Under the pieces are notes generated by a model. It ran no database searches. It had not been told where the DNA came from and was given only the letters and a program-made list of their open reading frames with translations. A DNA stretch of 64,000 nucleotides, taken from contig CM063108.1 of assembly GCA_031841125.1 (NCBI GenBank), positions 48,072,122 through 48,136,121 of the forward strand, written 5' to 3'. Source of the stretch: Acanthococcus lagerstroemiae (lineage: Eukaryota > Arthropoda > Insecta > Hemiptera > Eriococcidae). The translations under genes and the position numbers were made by a program. This document shows positions 20,001 through 31,204 of the stretch, one piece after another; position 1 is the first letter of the stretch, and each line of letters opens with the position of its first letter.

Positions 20001-21442
20001 TTGTTTTTCGGCATGTAAAAGCGAAATTCTTTCGTAAAACAAGTTCCGCACTCTAAGAATCCAGTGTAGTCGGGGGGGGGGGGATAATTATTATGAAGTT
20101 TTCAAGTAGTATTTGAGGAAAGTTTGTTGAATGAAACGGATAGTACTTACTTTTGTTTTTTGTTTGATACATTTTATACGTAACTATGCAAATTCGTTCA
20201 AAAATAATCCAGATAATTACTACACTCGAACTCGATAATTAGAATGACAAAAACATTGAAACGTGAAGTTTTTTAATGGTTCTATGCAATACTCTGATAA
20301 CTAATCATTGTGAACATAGATTCACAAAGTACTAGATCCCATCAAAAGCGGCAAGAGGGCGAAATTTACCAAGAAATCAGCCATGCGCACTCTGATGGTC
20401 CTTTCCCCTATTCATTTTTATTCAACACATGCGAGAATTCCATGAAGGAAAAAATACTAAATGAATAAATATCCAGAAAAGAGTGGTAGAAGCATTGCGT
20501 CAGTGCATGAAGTAAATATTTTTCTTACTAGGGCAAGAAGAAGGTATTTGTTATTGTCAAATTTTCTCGCTGAATCAACCATAGATTTGCTAAAAGATTT
20601 ATGGAGCAACCTAAGTTTTTTCTCTCGATTTTTGAATGTGTTGAACAAAATATCGTTTGCGCTTTGATTGTGTTCAGTGACCGGTTGCGAGTTGTGACTT
20701 GTAAAATTGCAGCACTCGCTCGCAGCCCGTGCTACAAATATGGTAGTCCTCAACAATCGCTCCCGTCACGGGCTCGGCAAAGAGGACACTTCAGGTCTGT
20801 ACTTCTGTTTATGCGGAGTATAATAACCAATGAAATTCACACTTCACTCAGAGCCAGGCTGAGGCAGTGGCATAGCTAGGGGTTTCCCGGGGGGGGGGCA
20901 CAATAATGTTTTTAAGGGAGAAAAAGACGAAAATTGAGGTATTTTTTAAAAGTCGCCAATATTAGAGGACTATGCAAAAATATTGGGGGCACATGCCCCC
21001 CTCCCGCCCGACGCTACACCACTGGTCTGAGGGATTTAGAAGCATGCCAAACTTCAATACTTTTTCAACTTCCTCTGCCTATCATGTTTCCATGAAATGT
21101 CACCTGTATTGCTTTCAGTTTCATAACATCCGAACAGTACTTTTCCTCTAACTGGATGCCAAAATCCCAGATGTTGTTAAGACTCATATCAGAGAAGTCG
21201 GATACAGATAACTGATTCACAAACATGCGTGTTTCGAAACGCGAATCTATCATTGTGTAGTTTTCCAATTGTTTTTCTGACAGAAATGGACTGATCAGAG
21301 TAATATGATGACCAGCTGCATGGAGACTCTTCATCATGGCCTCGTTGCAAGCAAAGTGACTCTTAGCAGTCACTGTGAACACTGCAAGTATGCGTGCTGC
21401 ATTGGTGACAGACAAAAGACTTGCCAATTGATACAGAAAGAT
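17088..21442 (-). CDS. UGT: UDP-glycosyltransferase A (five exons seen; start exon not found)
   Basis: Family-1 UDP-glycosyltransferase, expected to conjugate small lipophilic compounds with a sugar from a UDP-sugar in the ER lumen. Exons on the minus strand: 21442-21104, 19442-18981, 18515-18296, 18218-17999 and 17388-17088, all with AG/GT borders. Exon 1 seen holds the end of a signal peptide and RILAVFTVTAKSHFACNEAM, where KSH carries the presumed catalytic His. Exon 2 has FDIMFIELYVMYQCYLP. Exon 3 has GVILFTFGSV and VIWKFDG. Exon 4 has the donor-binding signature FISHCGMGGTYEAIHSGTPV with ADQMLNAA. The last exon has RVFKDRPVTP, a membrane helix (YQYLLLDVVLLVGAILVA) and tail GKSKKKCL, a lysine-rich ER-type tail. 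About 513 codons are covered; family size is 500-530. A short upstream exon with the Met is missing. Intron 1 is 1.66 kb with two transposons. Confidence 0.9.
17643..17811. mobile_element. hAT-type MITE in UGT-A last intron, target duplication TAACACAG
   Basis: Exact TAACACAG at 17635-17642 and 17812-17819. Ends TAGGTCCACAGCTAAC and, inverted, CAGGCCCATAGCTATAAC. The interior repeats CAGGGC words (GCCAGGGCATTT, GCCAGGGCGG, GCCCTGGCTGCC). 169 bp, no coding capacity. Confidence 0.85.
19511..20404. mobile_element. 894-bp TIR element inside UGT-A intron
   Basis: Ends AAAGGACCATAAGAGTGCGC and, inverted, AAAGGACCATCAGAGTGCGC (one mismatch). Further copies of TGCGCAC/GTGCGCAT lie inside (about 19690-19760). 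There is no coding sequence, and poly-A and poly-G tracts occur. The phrase AAAAGTCAAATGCGC is also found at about 33787 in the element 33619-35043, linking the two. No target duplication seen. Confidence 0.75.
20865..21024. mobile_element. hAT-type MITE in UGT-A intron
   Basis: Ends CAGTGGCATAGC and, inverted, CAGTGGTGTAGC. Flanks GGCTGAGG (20857-20864) and GTCTGAGG (21025-21032) agree at 7 of 8 bases. Interior G-run and C-run. Sits about 80 bases from the splice donor of exon 21104-21442. Confidence 0.82.
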
Positions 21443-22416
21443 CTAGAATCAAACATACGTCGGGTTTACACCAACTTTTGTTCATTATGGCACAAAATGT
21501 ATCATGCCTTTGAAAAGTAAGAAAATAAATTAACCTATTCTAAAACTAAAGGAAGAAAATAAGACCATAAGTGAAAGTAAGACCTCATAGAAGATAATTA
21601 AGGCAGATGAGGTAGTAGTGCGGCGGCATGGCGCCAATTAATCAATACATAATATAATAATAACCGAGGTAACAAGCAGTTGTACATGTATGTAGGTATA
21701 TAGCTGTAGGTACTACTTGTCTATTCTGCTAACAGTTTTCAAACTAAAATTATAATAGAAAGTGGTTGCTAAGATTCAATAAGCATAATGGAAGTTGCAA
21801 GTAATGCCCTACTTATTTATGCATCATTATTATCATTCCAAGGTTGGAGAAGCAGTGAAACACTTATCATTACTATTATGCACTTACCATGGCTATCTTT
21901 ATTACAGAAATAATGAATAGCAACGGTGTTGAGCACCGAATGAAAGCTCGAACAAAATAACGTTTTTTCTTTAATCACATTTCCACGTTTGAAATGTAAT
22001 CAAAAGTATGAAGATTCGTATGTGAGTATATAATACGAGTATCTACACCTAACTGACGAATTTTATCAAAAACTAATGGACTTCGACTCTTGGTAATTCA
22101 GAGGTTTCACGAGGCAGAATAATGGCGCCATGATTCCTTTTACCGGTTACGGCCTTGGGTTAGGGCGGCGGCACATTGATTGTCTACGCGTTGTGAAGCG
22201 CATGCGTAGTGACAGACTGCAACATGCAGCGGAACCAGAGTGGAACGATCCCATCGTTTGGGACTTTAAACAAGTTGAATCATGAACGGTTTTGCCGATC
22301 ACGTTGGCTGACTGACATGAATGACTCACGTTCAAGTTGACTTGTGAACTTGAAAGTTGTGACTAGAGAGAAGAGAAATCGATGACTGAGTGACAAAACA
22401 CAATTTTACATTATTA
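21443..22416. other. Upstream of UGT-A: start exon and promoter expected here, not identified
   Basis: The N-terminal exon of UGT-A starts at an acceptor (TTCTAG) so a short exon with the ATG must lie upstream, in this stretch or beyond. I could not pick it by eye. No repeat recognised. Confidence 0.3.
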
Positions 22417-22614
22417 GGCCAGTCACCCACAGACACAAAAACCATGTTAGGTCGCAAAAAATTGACATGTTCTGATTTTTTGGAATGTTGTTCGGGTAAG
22501 TACCAGTGTAAAACCAAGCTTGCAGCTTCGAAAGACCTGCGCTAACTGCGTGATGCTCTGAAAACCTCGAAATTGTCGAACTTTTTTCAGTTTTTGACTT
22601 ATAACTTCTAAAAG

Positions 22615-24510
22615 GTGAATCCTATTATGCAGAGAACAATGTGGATAAAATCCTACATGGGTGTACTCACGGTCTGTGAGAGCTCACGAATCCTCACAAA
22701 TCTCGCTTTGGCCACCTTCATTTTGAACAATGAAATAGAGTTCACTGAGAAGGAACATGGGGAAAATGAAAACCTGGTACGAGCAATCGAAAGAAGTGTG
22801 ATTTTGCAAGCTGCAGAAAATGAAATTGTTCAGCTTATGGGTGCCAAATTCAAAACTGCGATAGATCAATTGGAACAACGAAGCCCCACATCAAAACTGT
22901 GGATGCAATACTGCAAAATGACCACACTCATCAAAAAATTCATCCAAGCAGAGAGGATGAGAGATTGGGACCTCCACCTGGAGACCATAAGGAGCATGCT
23001 CTCCTTCCACTCGGCAGGGCACTTCCTGTATGCAAAGAGTGCGCGTCTTTATGTGCAGGACATATAAGCGACCTGCGACAGAAAATGGATCCCACAGAAT
23101 TTCGCTCATTCACAGCAGGAGGAAATTTCACCATTCGTCGATCCCACAAATTTTGGTCGGGTCTTTCCGACTTGATTATAGAACAAGTACTAATGAGATC
23201 GATGAAAAACCGAGGGGGCCTAACACATGACCGCGGAATCTCCAGCAATGTTCTCGCCCGTTCTACTGGAGGCATGTATACATATGCTTAACATCTGCGA
23301 GGGGCTTGAGTTCTTTTGGGACATCTCCTGTACCACAACAGAACAACACATTGACATGAGGCCTGCTCGAATTTAACGCGATTCTACTGATGTGGAGAAA
23401 CTAAAATCCTGATTCCAAGTCCACACACTATTTCCTTCCAACGAAAAATTATTGTCGATCTGCAGTGGCGTGGTTGGAGGCCCTGAAGTGAATGGCCACA
23501 TGGCACAAGAAGTGGGATGTGATGGGGTCAAAGAAATAAGTGGAAAGTCGTTTGGAAATGTTGCATGTAAAAGGAAAGACAAAGTACGAACCTTGGTAGC
23601 AGCCAACGTCAAGGTGTACGAGCATGCCATAATCGCTGGAGAGAATGCCGACCTCTTGGTGCTCCTTAATGGATTGGGCATCAGCAGACAAAATGTTTTC
23701 TTTCAGAAAAGTGGCAGGGGTGGAACAGGTTGTGAGCAGTTCTCTTCAACATCATTCATTCGAGGAGAGCTCTCATTCCCCCCTGGAATAGAGTTGTTCA
23801 TTCACGCCTTCATTAGTTGTGACACCATCTCTGCCCTTTCCTGGCAAGGGGAAATGAAGATGTTGGGTGTCCTTTCAAAACATTCAGACCTTCTTGACGC
23901 TGCTACCACGTTTTTCAACCCCGACGCCACTCATGAGGAGATAGCTTCCGCTATCAACAAATGTCTCATGGCGCTCTATGGTGGGGGAGAAGACGACTCT
24001 CTCCACGCCCTGCGTTATGGGATATTTGTCCAATCTACTACCAGTGCCAAAGTCCACCTCGCTCGTCTGCTCCCAACCGAAGAGGCTGCTGCCCAACATT
24101 CATACAGAACCTACCACTAGGTGCAGAAATGGTTGGGGATAGAGAAAGAGCCCACCAACTGGGAAGGACAAGAAGCCAGCAGGGGCTGACACCAATAACC
24201 TCAACGAAGGAACCAGCGCCGTTGACTCTGCTGAAATTCCTGCTATGCAGGTGCCAGAAAGGGTGTGGAGGAGGGAGCTGCTCTTGCCAGAAAGCAGGAC
24301 AGAAATGCTCTGCTCTTTGCAAATTTTGTCAGGGGAATACGTGCCTCAACACTCCGCTGTAAGCCATTGAGTCACATGAAGAAGATGACGTTGACGACCC
24401 TTTACCTCTACGTCCAACAACATAGGAGTCTCCGGAGCACCAAGAAGAATCATTTGACCAACCTGGGCCTTTTAAAAGAACTCGTGTCCCTAAGTGCGTA
24501 AAGGTAAGCC
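22615..24510 (+). pseudogene. Academ-like transposase gene, interrupted by frameshifts and stops
   Basis: Pieces in order: 22615-23067 (SVILQAAENEIVQLMGAKF and SFHSAGHFLYAKSARLYVQD), 23060-23291 after a frameshift (KMDPTEFRSFTAGGNFTIRR, FWSGLSDLIIEQVLMRSMK), 23290-23450 with at least two in-frame stops (TTEQHIDMRPARI), 23452-24120 open (separate entry), and after a stop and shift 24120-24360 (VQKWLG, then LLCRCQKGCGGGSCSCQKAG and KCSALCKFCQGNTC). The last piece holds about a dozen Cys in a CXC/tesmin-like spacing. An acidic tail (ESHEEDDVDD) follows in the original frame. Compared with relatives I recall, several hundred residues seem missing near 23610. Identity rests on motif recognition. 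Confidence 0.7.
23452..24120 (+). CDS. Open 222-residue segment of the Academ-like protein (XPG-nuclease-like region)
   Basis: The longest uninterrupted reading frame of the transposon. It reads GVVGGPEVNGHMAQEVGCDG, then IIAGENADLLVLLNGLGISR, FIHAFISCDTISALSWQGEM and LLPTEEAAAQHSYRTYH before a TAG. In XPG/FEN-type nucleases an acidic E-D-x-D-LL motif is followed by a G-x-D helix-hairpin start; here GENADLLVLL and SCDTISAL occupy those places, though one expected acidic residue is Asn, suggesting decay. The stop falls where the frame would continue into VQKWLG, so it looks like CAG mutated to TAG. Probably not a functional gene alone. Confidence 0.55.
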   Translation: MSICSGVVGGPEVNGHMAQEVGCDGVKEISGKSFGNVACKRKDKVRTLVAANVKVYEHAIIAGENADLLVLLNGLGISRQNVFFQKSGRGGTGCEQFSSTSFIRGELSFPPGIELFIHAFISCDTISALSWQGEMKMLGVLSKHSDLLDAATTFFNPDATHEEIASAINKCLMALYGGGEDDSLHALRYGIFVQSTTSAKVHLARLLPTEEAAAQHSYRTYH

Positions 24511-25655
24511 TAATATTACAAATCTACCCCTTCGTTGTAATTTATTATAGAATTAATAATTACGCATTTCATTAAAAGGTACTAATTAACAGTTTGTTGT
24601 GTATTTCTGTTGTAGCAGTCAGATGAGGTCCTGTCATCACTTCACACTCAGCATTTTACGTCCCAGGTCCCTCAAACTAACACATTTTTATACAATTTTG
24701 ATATAAGTTTGATAAATTTTTTCCTTATAATTAACAGTACTCAATTTTATTTTCCACAATATAAACCATTTTCCACTAAGATATATCTTTCTTATCCTTT
24801 ACAAAAGTCCTGCAATTTGTCAGGCTCCATTTATTCAGAAATTCGAATTTTTCGCTTTTTCCTGATAACAAGAGAACTATTGGTCCTACAGGGTTCCACT
24901 TGTGCTTAAATCAAAGCTAAATAACTGCTCTATAACTTTATTTCCCATAACTTTCTTCCATAGGGTGAGTATTTTAGCCAATATTCTACACGGAAGACGG
25001 CTAAAACTATCATTTCAAACTTTTCAGGGAAAATTGCCAAGTTTTGAAGCGCTGTATCTCGGGACCTATTGAACCTACGGGGCTTTAGTTGCACTCAAAT
25101 TGTAGCAAATGTTATCTACATTAAAAGTGTATTGAGTGGCTTTTTCTATAGGATGCACCTTGCACCTTTTAGAAATTATAGGTAAGTCAAAAACTGAAAA
25201 AAGTCCGAAAATTTTGAGGTTTTTTAAGCACCGTGCAGTTAACATAAGTCTTCCAACGCTGCAAACTTGGTTTTACACTATTGGTACCTACCCTAACGAC
25301 ATCCCAGAAAATCAGAACATGTTGGTTTTTTGCGACCTGCCATATTTTAAATGACTGGCCTTTATGTAATTGTTCAGACTTCAGTTTGTTCCATGCTCTA
25401 TTCAATTCCAGTAAATATAAATAGGTTACAGTTTACGATATATGGCAAAATCCAAAAATCCTTTCTCTCTTCAGACAAGTCGCTTATGTAAGCTCATTTG
25501 TATTTACTGTACCAATTCAACATCTGCTCAGTCCACCAAACAACAAAATCTACCTTCTCCTGTATCAGTTTACATACAAATTATTCATGAATTTCCTAAT
25601 CAATTTTACCGAGAGTAAGCAAGTACTTCATGTAAAAAAATATACGATGCTTGGG

Positions 25656-28269
25656 TTAATGCGTTTTCTTCTTTTTCGCAACCGATATTCGTGCAAAACG
25701 TTTTATAATCACCGAGTCAAATTTTCTCAACACGTAAAACAAAACGCTCAGGGCGACTATTAAAAAAACAGATATCAGGAGCACAATATCCAAAAGTAAA
25801 TACTGGTACAAAGGCATCTGAGAGCCAACAGCTTGCAGGTGTGAGGCTCCATTGTGTCTGATAACGTATTCAGTCCAATATACAGCTGACTCTTGGGGTG
25901 TCATTGGTCGATCTTTGAAAACTCGCGAAAGATTCTGCATCCGTTCATAGAATCTGAAACATTTTTTTATTTTTTTCAAAAATATTAATTAGGTAAGTAG
26001 AGATAACACACTCTGACTCATCCGTGGATGTATATATTTTATCTACTTACCTGCAACAAAAGCTACGTGACTACATACGTTATACCTTGAATTTATTTGG
26101 CATACTATTAGTTAAAATTCTGCTGGTTACATTACCCAGTATTGTTGATGATTGTATTTAGCACCTCCAGCACTTTCTCAGTTGTGGCTGTTTTAACATC
26201 GAGCCGCAAAGCAACTCCTAACTTTTCTAAAAGAGCTGCATTTGAATACTGGTCAACGAATAAGGGAGTTGTAATAACTGGTGTTCCTGCGTAAACCGAT
26301 TCGTACATACCGCTAAGGCCACAGTGACTGATGAAGGCTTTCACATTTTTGTGACCTGTGCATGATCATATACAAAAATGTGATTCGATTAGATTATTTA
26401 ATTCGAGTCATACAAGCATACGAGTAGGTAGTAGGTCTGTTAAAGCTTATAAAGTAATGTTTCAAGCCCTCTTGTGACTTACTAAGAATGTCGAATTGCG
26501 GTACCCAGCTCGACAACAATACGTTATCGGAAATTCCTTCTATTGGTTCATCGTACTTCCAAATAACTCTCTGAGGTATGGCAGCAAAAGCTCTCACAAA
26601 AATAGACTTCAGTTCAGCTGGCATGGTGCTAGCTTTAAGAACGGAGCCAAAAGTAAAAAGAATGACTCCATGTTCAGCTTCGTCTACAAATTTTTGTAAG
26701 TCCTCCGAACACAAATGAAAACATATACAAACTTACTCCGAGTACCTATATAGTTCACGGATTTCACATTTTAACTTGTACATTGGCAATTGACAGTTAC
26801 CGGTGGTAAAGCACGCGCTGGCTTCAGGTGGATACCTCCGAGCTCAATTGCATTTGGTACCACTGGACGGGGAAGTAGACTCGCGTGACTGTTATAAAAC
26901 ACCAATGATACCTTGTTTCCATATCGTAGCTCCGAATCCACATTGAACTTCTCATAAAACTGATTTATTTTGATAGGGAAAACAAAATACGTGTAATAAT
27001 TAGTTACGAGATGTCCCCAGAGGTTTTTCATGCGCTCTGCGAATGTCATCGCTGGCTTCGAATCGATGAATTCAAGGGGAATGATTGCTGGATGATTAGG
27101 GAAGCCGACAGCAGCATCTGCTAATTTGAACGAACGCGTGGCGATGGTACCGATAACAGAAATTCCAAGCTTCTGAGCTATAGGTAGGTAGCACTGATAC
27201 AAAGGGATCAATCCAATGAACATAATATCGTATAATTTCGTACGTGAGTTGAGAATTTCCTGAGGAATAAATGAAACAGACGTTACACTAGTGTTAGAAA
27301 AGATCGACAAGCATAAGCGCAAATAGCTGACCTTGAGCGGGCGAGGGCTCGTGGAGGCTCATATGTACCAAAATAATGCTGAAAAATCTTTTACTTTCTA
27401 GATACTATTTCAGTTGTTTGGGAAGCTTTCAGCAGATGTTCCTCCAAGCCCTCCCCACGCCATTTGCGCCTATATCGATAAGTAACGTTTGTTATTAAAA
27501 GGACTTTGGCGGGTTTATGACCTTGTCGAGAAAAAAGGAGAAGTAAGCAACCTGAATCTTTTTTCTAGATGTACGAATATAAACAGAGATTTTTTGGGAG
27601 CCCAAGTTTTCTAGTCTTGTATATAGCCTCAATGCACATACAGACTCCCCGAATTTAATACGTTTTTAATGTTGTAGAGTGCAGACTCTTTACCTTAACT
27701 TTTTTACAGTCTCTGTTGACCTTCTGTAGTATATATGTAATACATAAGTTTACCTAGGCCAAAACATTATACCACAGTACACGGATACTTACGTATACGT
27801 ATTCTTTTCTGTGCAGAATGAGTCCATGAATTTCTAGTTATAAATATGAGGAATGGAGTATATAATTTCCAAATTTCTATTTCAAAATCATCATTTTCTC
27901 TGTTCATCATCATCCATAAGACCAAACATTTACCTGCATTTTCTTCAGCTTCATCATATCACAGCAATATGTCCCACAAATCTGTGTATTTAGATTTAAG
28001 AAGTCATTCAGACTTATATCAGTCATATGCTCCAGTGACATTCGGCCTAAAACGAATTTCTCGATTCGCGAATCTATTGTTGTGTAGTTTTCAATCTGCT
28101 TCTCTGAAGAGAACGGACTAATGAAAGTTATTTGATGACCCGCCGCGTGAAGACTTTTCATCACAGCTTCGTTGAAGTAGAACTGACTCTTGGATGCCAC
28201 AGGAAATACTGCCAGTATGCGTGCTGAACTGGTAAGTGGAAGAAGTGCTAGTAACCCACACAGGAAAAT
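25656..28269 (-). CDS. UGT: UDP-glycosyltransferase B (catalytic His replaced by Gln; start exon not found)
   Basis: Exons on the minus strand: 28269-27934, 27259-26801, 26702-26483, 26355-26136 and 25953-25656 (336, 459, 220, 220 and 298 nt), all with canonical splice borders and the same phases as UGT-A and C. The first contains the signal peptide core (IFLCGLLALLPL) and RILAVFPVASKSQFYFNEAV. The position equivalent to the catalytic His in UGT-A and C (KSH) is Gln (AGT CAG TTC). Then come KLYDIMFIGLIPLYQCYLPI, GVILFTFGSV, the signature FISHCGLSGMYESVYAGTPV with VDQYSNAALLEKLG, RVFKDRPMTP, one membrane helix (YQYLLLDIVLLISVFLI) and the tail SVAKKKKTH. No internal stop was seen, so the gene looks intact apart from the unfound start exon. 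Loss of His suggests changed or lost catalysis. Confidence 0.9.
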
Positions 28270-30727
28270 CTAAAACCAACAATTTCATAAATAATTCTGT
28301 ATTCTGGGAGCACGGCAGGCATATACGTAAATAGGGGGGGCTCAGGGTTCTTAGTCCCCAAAACTCTGAAAAATTATACGAGCGGGAAAATGTCTATAAT
28401 TATTTTGATACTTGTCAGCTCTCCCCTCCGCACCAGGTATGTTTGCACTTGCAGTTGCAGGATATATTCTTTCGGTAGGTTTTAGTATCATTTTAGATGG
28501 ATACTGATTATTCTTATACGTACCATGATGTCCTCGGACACAATTATTAATCATTTCATTACAAATATATTCCTGATTCAGGCTCGTTAGTTAAAATCGC
28601 GAAAAAGAATCCGCCCTGTGTTCGAGACACAGGGTGGCGTGATGTTAAAACATTAAATAATGAATAAAATGCAAGTGCCTGTTAGAACAATTAACATAAT
28701 ATATGTTTACGTCTCTATCGAAATAGCCCACTTTGTCAGTATGGTTAAGGGGAGAGGGTCATACTAAACAAAAGTACTTTTTGAATGAGGCCTTAACTAG
28801 CTCTGTAGCGTTACAGAAAGATAAATTTTCGGATTTTTAAAGTTGCGGTACGGAAAAGTCGCATTTCGAGAAAAACGCGTTTGAAAGTTCGCAAAAGGTA
28901 TGACCAAGTTACCGAAGAGTGAGAAAAGCCCGGAATTGACAACCGGGGTCCCTTTTACTTCTACGTATTTTACTCCGGAGCTGGAACGGAGTGAGATAGC
29001 GAAAAACGGCAAAGTCGAGCTGAAAGAACAAGGTTCCTATCCACAATACTGAAAACCCTCTAAAATTGATTTTTTGGTCGAAATTTTAAAAAACGGCTGA
29101 CGAGAGCGGGGCAAGAGTACGCGGCGGAGCAAAAACACTACCACGATTGTAAGCAGCGTTACCAACTTTTTAAATGATTCTTGTGTTTTGTTGTGTGTAA
29201 ACACTGTTTACATTTCCAAAAAAATCAGCACACTGGCTGCAAATGGAACGATGAAAAAAAAAAAAAAAAAAAAGTGATTTCTTGGTTTTGAGTAAATTTT
29301 TAGTGCATACTGAATTTTAATTATTTTAATTAAACAGTTTGAGTTAAATGACAAACGACTATTGATTTTCAGTCATGGTATGGCAAGTAACAATTTCTTG
29401 TATTTAATTTTAAATCAATTTCATCATAATACGTACTTCGATTTACAGAGATTTCTCAATTAAGTCATTGTGGGGCAAATGTCCGCAATGTGACAAGGGA
29501 GACACAACTCTTATCAAAATAATCACTTTTTCATATATTTAAGATGATAACTGTGAATTTTAAAGCTTTTGATACTGTTTCAGTAATTACAAACGAACAA
29601 CTGACAGAAACCCATATCCGATTTGCTGCCTTAGGAAGCTACGCAGAGAAGAGCTGACGATGTTTCCCCCCCCTTTTTTTTTTTGCTAGGAAAACGTGAC
29701 AAAAGGTGCTAGGGAAAATCTAGGATCTTGACCATTAGCAACCCCTCAAACTTTCATTACAAAAAAAAGAGGTGTGGAGATACAGTCATTAGAGAGGCAA
29801 CCGAAAAAAAAAAAGAGGAAAAAGCGTTAGAAGAAAGGACAGAGAATCGTTGAAGGAACGAAAACAAGCGTTGAAAAAGAAAAAATCACAAGGGGCGAGA
29901 AAAAAGACAGTGGAAACACAACAACGAAGAAAGTAACAAGAAAAAAAAGCAAGGATCCATTTATCAGAAACTGCAGCCAAGAAAGAAAACGAAGAAAAAG
30001 CAACAGTTGAGGAAATGGGTCGCATGTAATAGTTGCTCAAAGTGAGCATCTGATTTCACCGGCTTGAACCCAAAATTTGGATTTTACATGCGCGATAATT
30101 GTCATTCGGTTTAAAAATGAATTCTGTTGTGATCTTTTGTAATATGATTTTTGCCCCGCGTCATCAGTAGGTATACTTTTACTCCATCTCAAAATTACTT
30201 ATTCACATTATTGTGGTTAAATTCATTTCTGTCATCACAAAAAACCAGAATGAGTAAACCACTTGCTCAAATGAATGCTAAAATGGTCAAACTATCAGAA
30301 TATACGCAAAAGAATTCTTAAAAATCAATTCAGAAGGCATTTATGATTAGGTGTACAAAGTGTGCGTACTTTTACCCAGTTCTCCTCTACAGCCAAAACT
30401 GTAATCGACAAAGTGGGCCTTTTCGACAGAGACGTACACATATTTCGATGTTGAAGCAAAGAATAAATTCTTCAAGAAGATAAAAATATATTACGTAAGT
30501 ACTTAAGCTACCAAGTAAGCACGAGGCAGGTACACGGATCAGTATTGTATGTAAAGAATGTTCGTATTCATTCATTCGAGAAAGCAATTATTGGACTAAT
30601 TAGGAGAATCTGATAAGGTAAATGGCTTTATAATAGTAATTCGTTACATGTATACTTTTTGATTTAATAACTACTTATGGACTAACAATTCGCACAGAGC
30701 CTTGTGACTGTGACTTTGAATTAGGAT
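28270..30727. other. Upstream of UGT-B: noncoding, purine-rich stretch
   Basis: The start exon and promoter of UGT-B should lie at its left part, but I could not choose them. 29770-30020 is a strongly purine-rich run (GAAAAAG-type words). No protein recognised. Confidence 0.35.
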
Positions 30728-31204
30728 TTGGTGAATTTGCAACTGGATGATTCTCAAGACAGGTGGACGCTTTCATGTTCTTTTATTCATTGTGGTTGTT
30801 GTGTCCCTAGTCAATGCAGTGTTTTCCAGAAAAGAATAAAAGAACACGATAAATCACAGAATCTAAAGGATGACAAATCACCTTTTGGAAAACACTGCAA
30901 CAATCAGAGACACAACAGCCACAAGTTGACAGAAAAATACAAAATCCTACACATAGAAAACAACACAAGAAAAAGAAAATTAAAAGAACAACTAGAGACA
31001 ATGAAGGCAAAAACAAAACGAAACAACCTAAATATTTTCTCAAAAGATCCAAAATCAAAGTTCGAAAAAATGGTATCTTCATATCGCCCACCTACGACCT
31101 GTATTGATATCGCAACTTTGAAGTCGTGCCGAAGCCACAGATTTGAAAATACAGCTTTGCCGTTTGCGCCATTCCATTCCTTAAAGTTTTCACAGTCGGA
31201 TTAA
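30728..31204 (+). pseudogene. Penelope-like element C-terminal fragment (GIY-YIG endonuclease region)
   Basis: An open frame of 158 codons. The central part reads FQKRIKEHDKSQNLKDDKSP, FGKHCNNQRHNSHKL and KYKILHIENNTRKRKLKEQL. The order R-IKEH, then F-xH-N--H, then ILH--n--r-L-EqLE matches the second half of the GIY-YIG endonuclease of Penelope-like retroelements. The reverse transcriptase and the GIY-YIG start are not seen upstream, so this is a truncated piece. The last ~40 residues are probably read-through. Alternative: an unrelated Lys-rich frame. Confidence 0.5.

Larger units (their letters stand above)
22417..25360 (+). mobile_element. Academ-like DNA transposon, degenerate, with ~210-bp terminal inverted repeats
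   Basis: The left end (22417 to about 22625) and right end (about 25140-25360) are inverted repeats: both begin GGCCAGTCA and share, in the same order, GGTCGCAAAAAA, ACATGTTCTGATTTT, GTGTAAAACCAAG, CTTTTTTCAGTTTTTGACTT and CTAAAAGGTG. Between them the plus strand carries one gene (see 22615-24510). The coding family shows an XPG-nuclease-like DLLVLL motif followed by a CDT motif and a Cys-rich tail, which fits the published description of the Academ superfamily. Flanks ATTA and TTTA could be a decayed 4-bp target duplication. Frameshifts, stops and an apparent internal deletion make this copy non-autonomous. Confidence 0.7.

Noticed and set aside
23452..24120. A host (domesticated) nuclease gene
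   Set aside because: It lies between transposon inverted repeats, with stops and frameshifts before and after, and one expected acidic residue is lost, so a decaying transposon is the simpler reading.
29789..30049. Minus-strand Phe/Ser-rich frame
   Set aside because: Result of a purine-rich tract on the plus strand.
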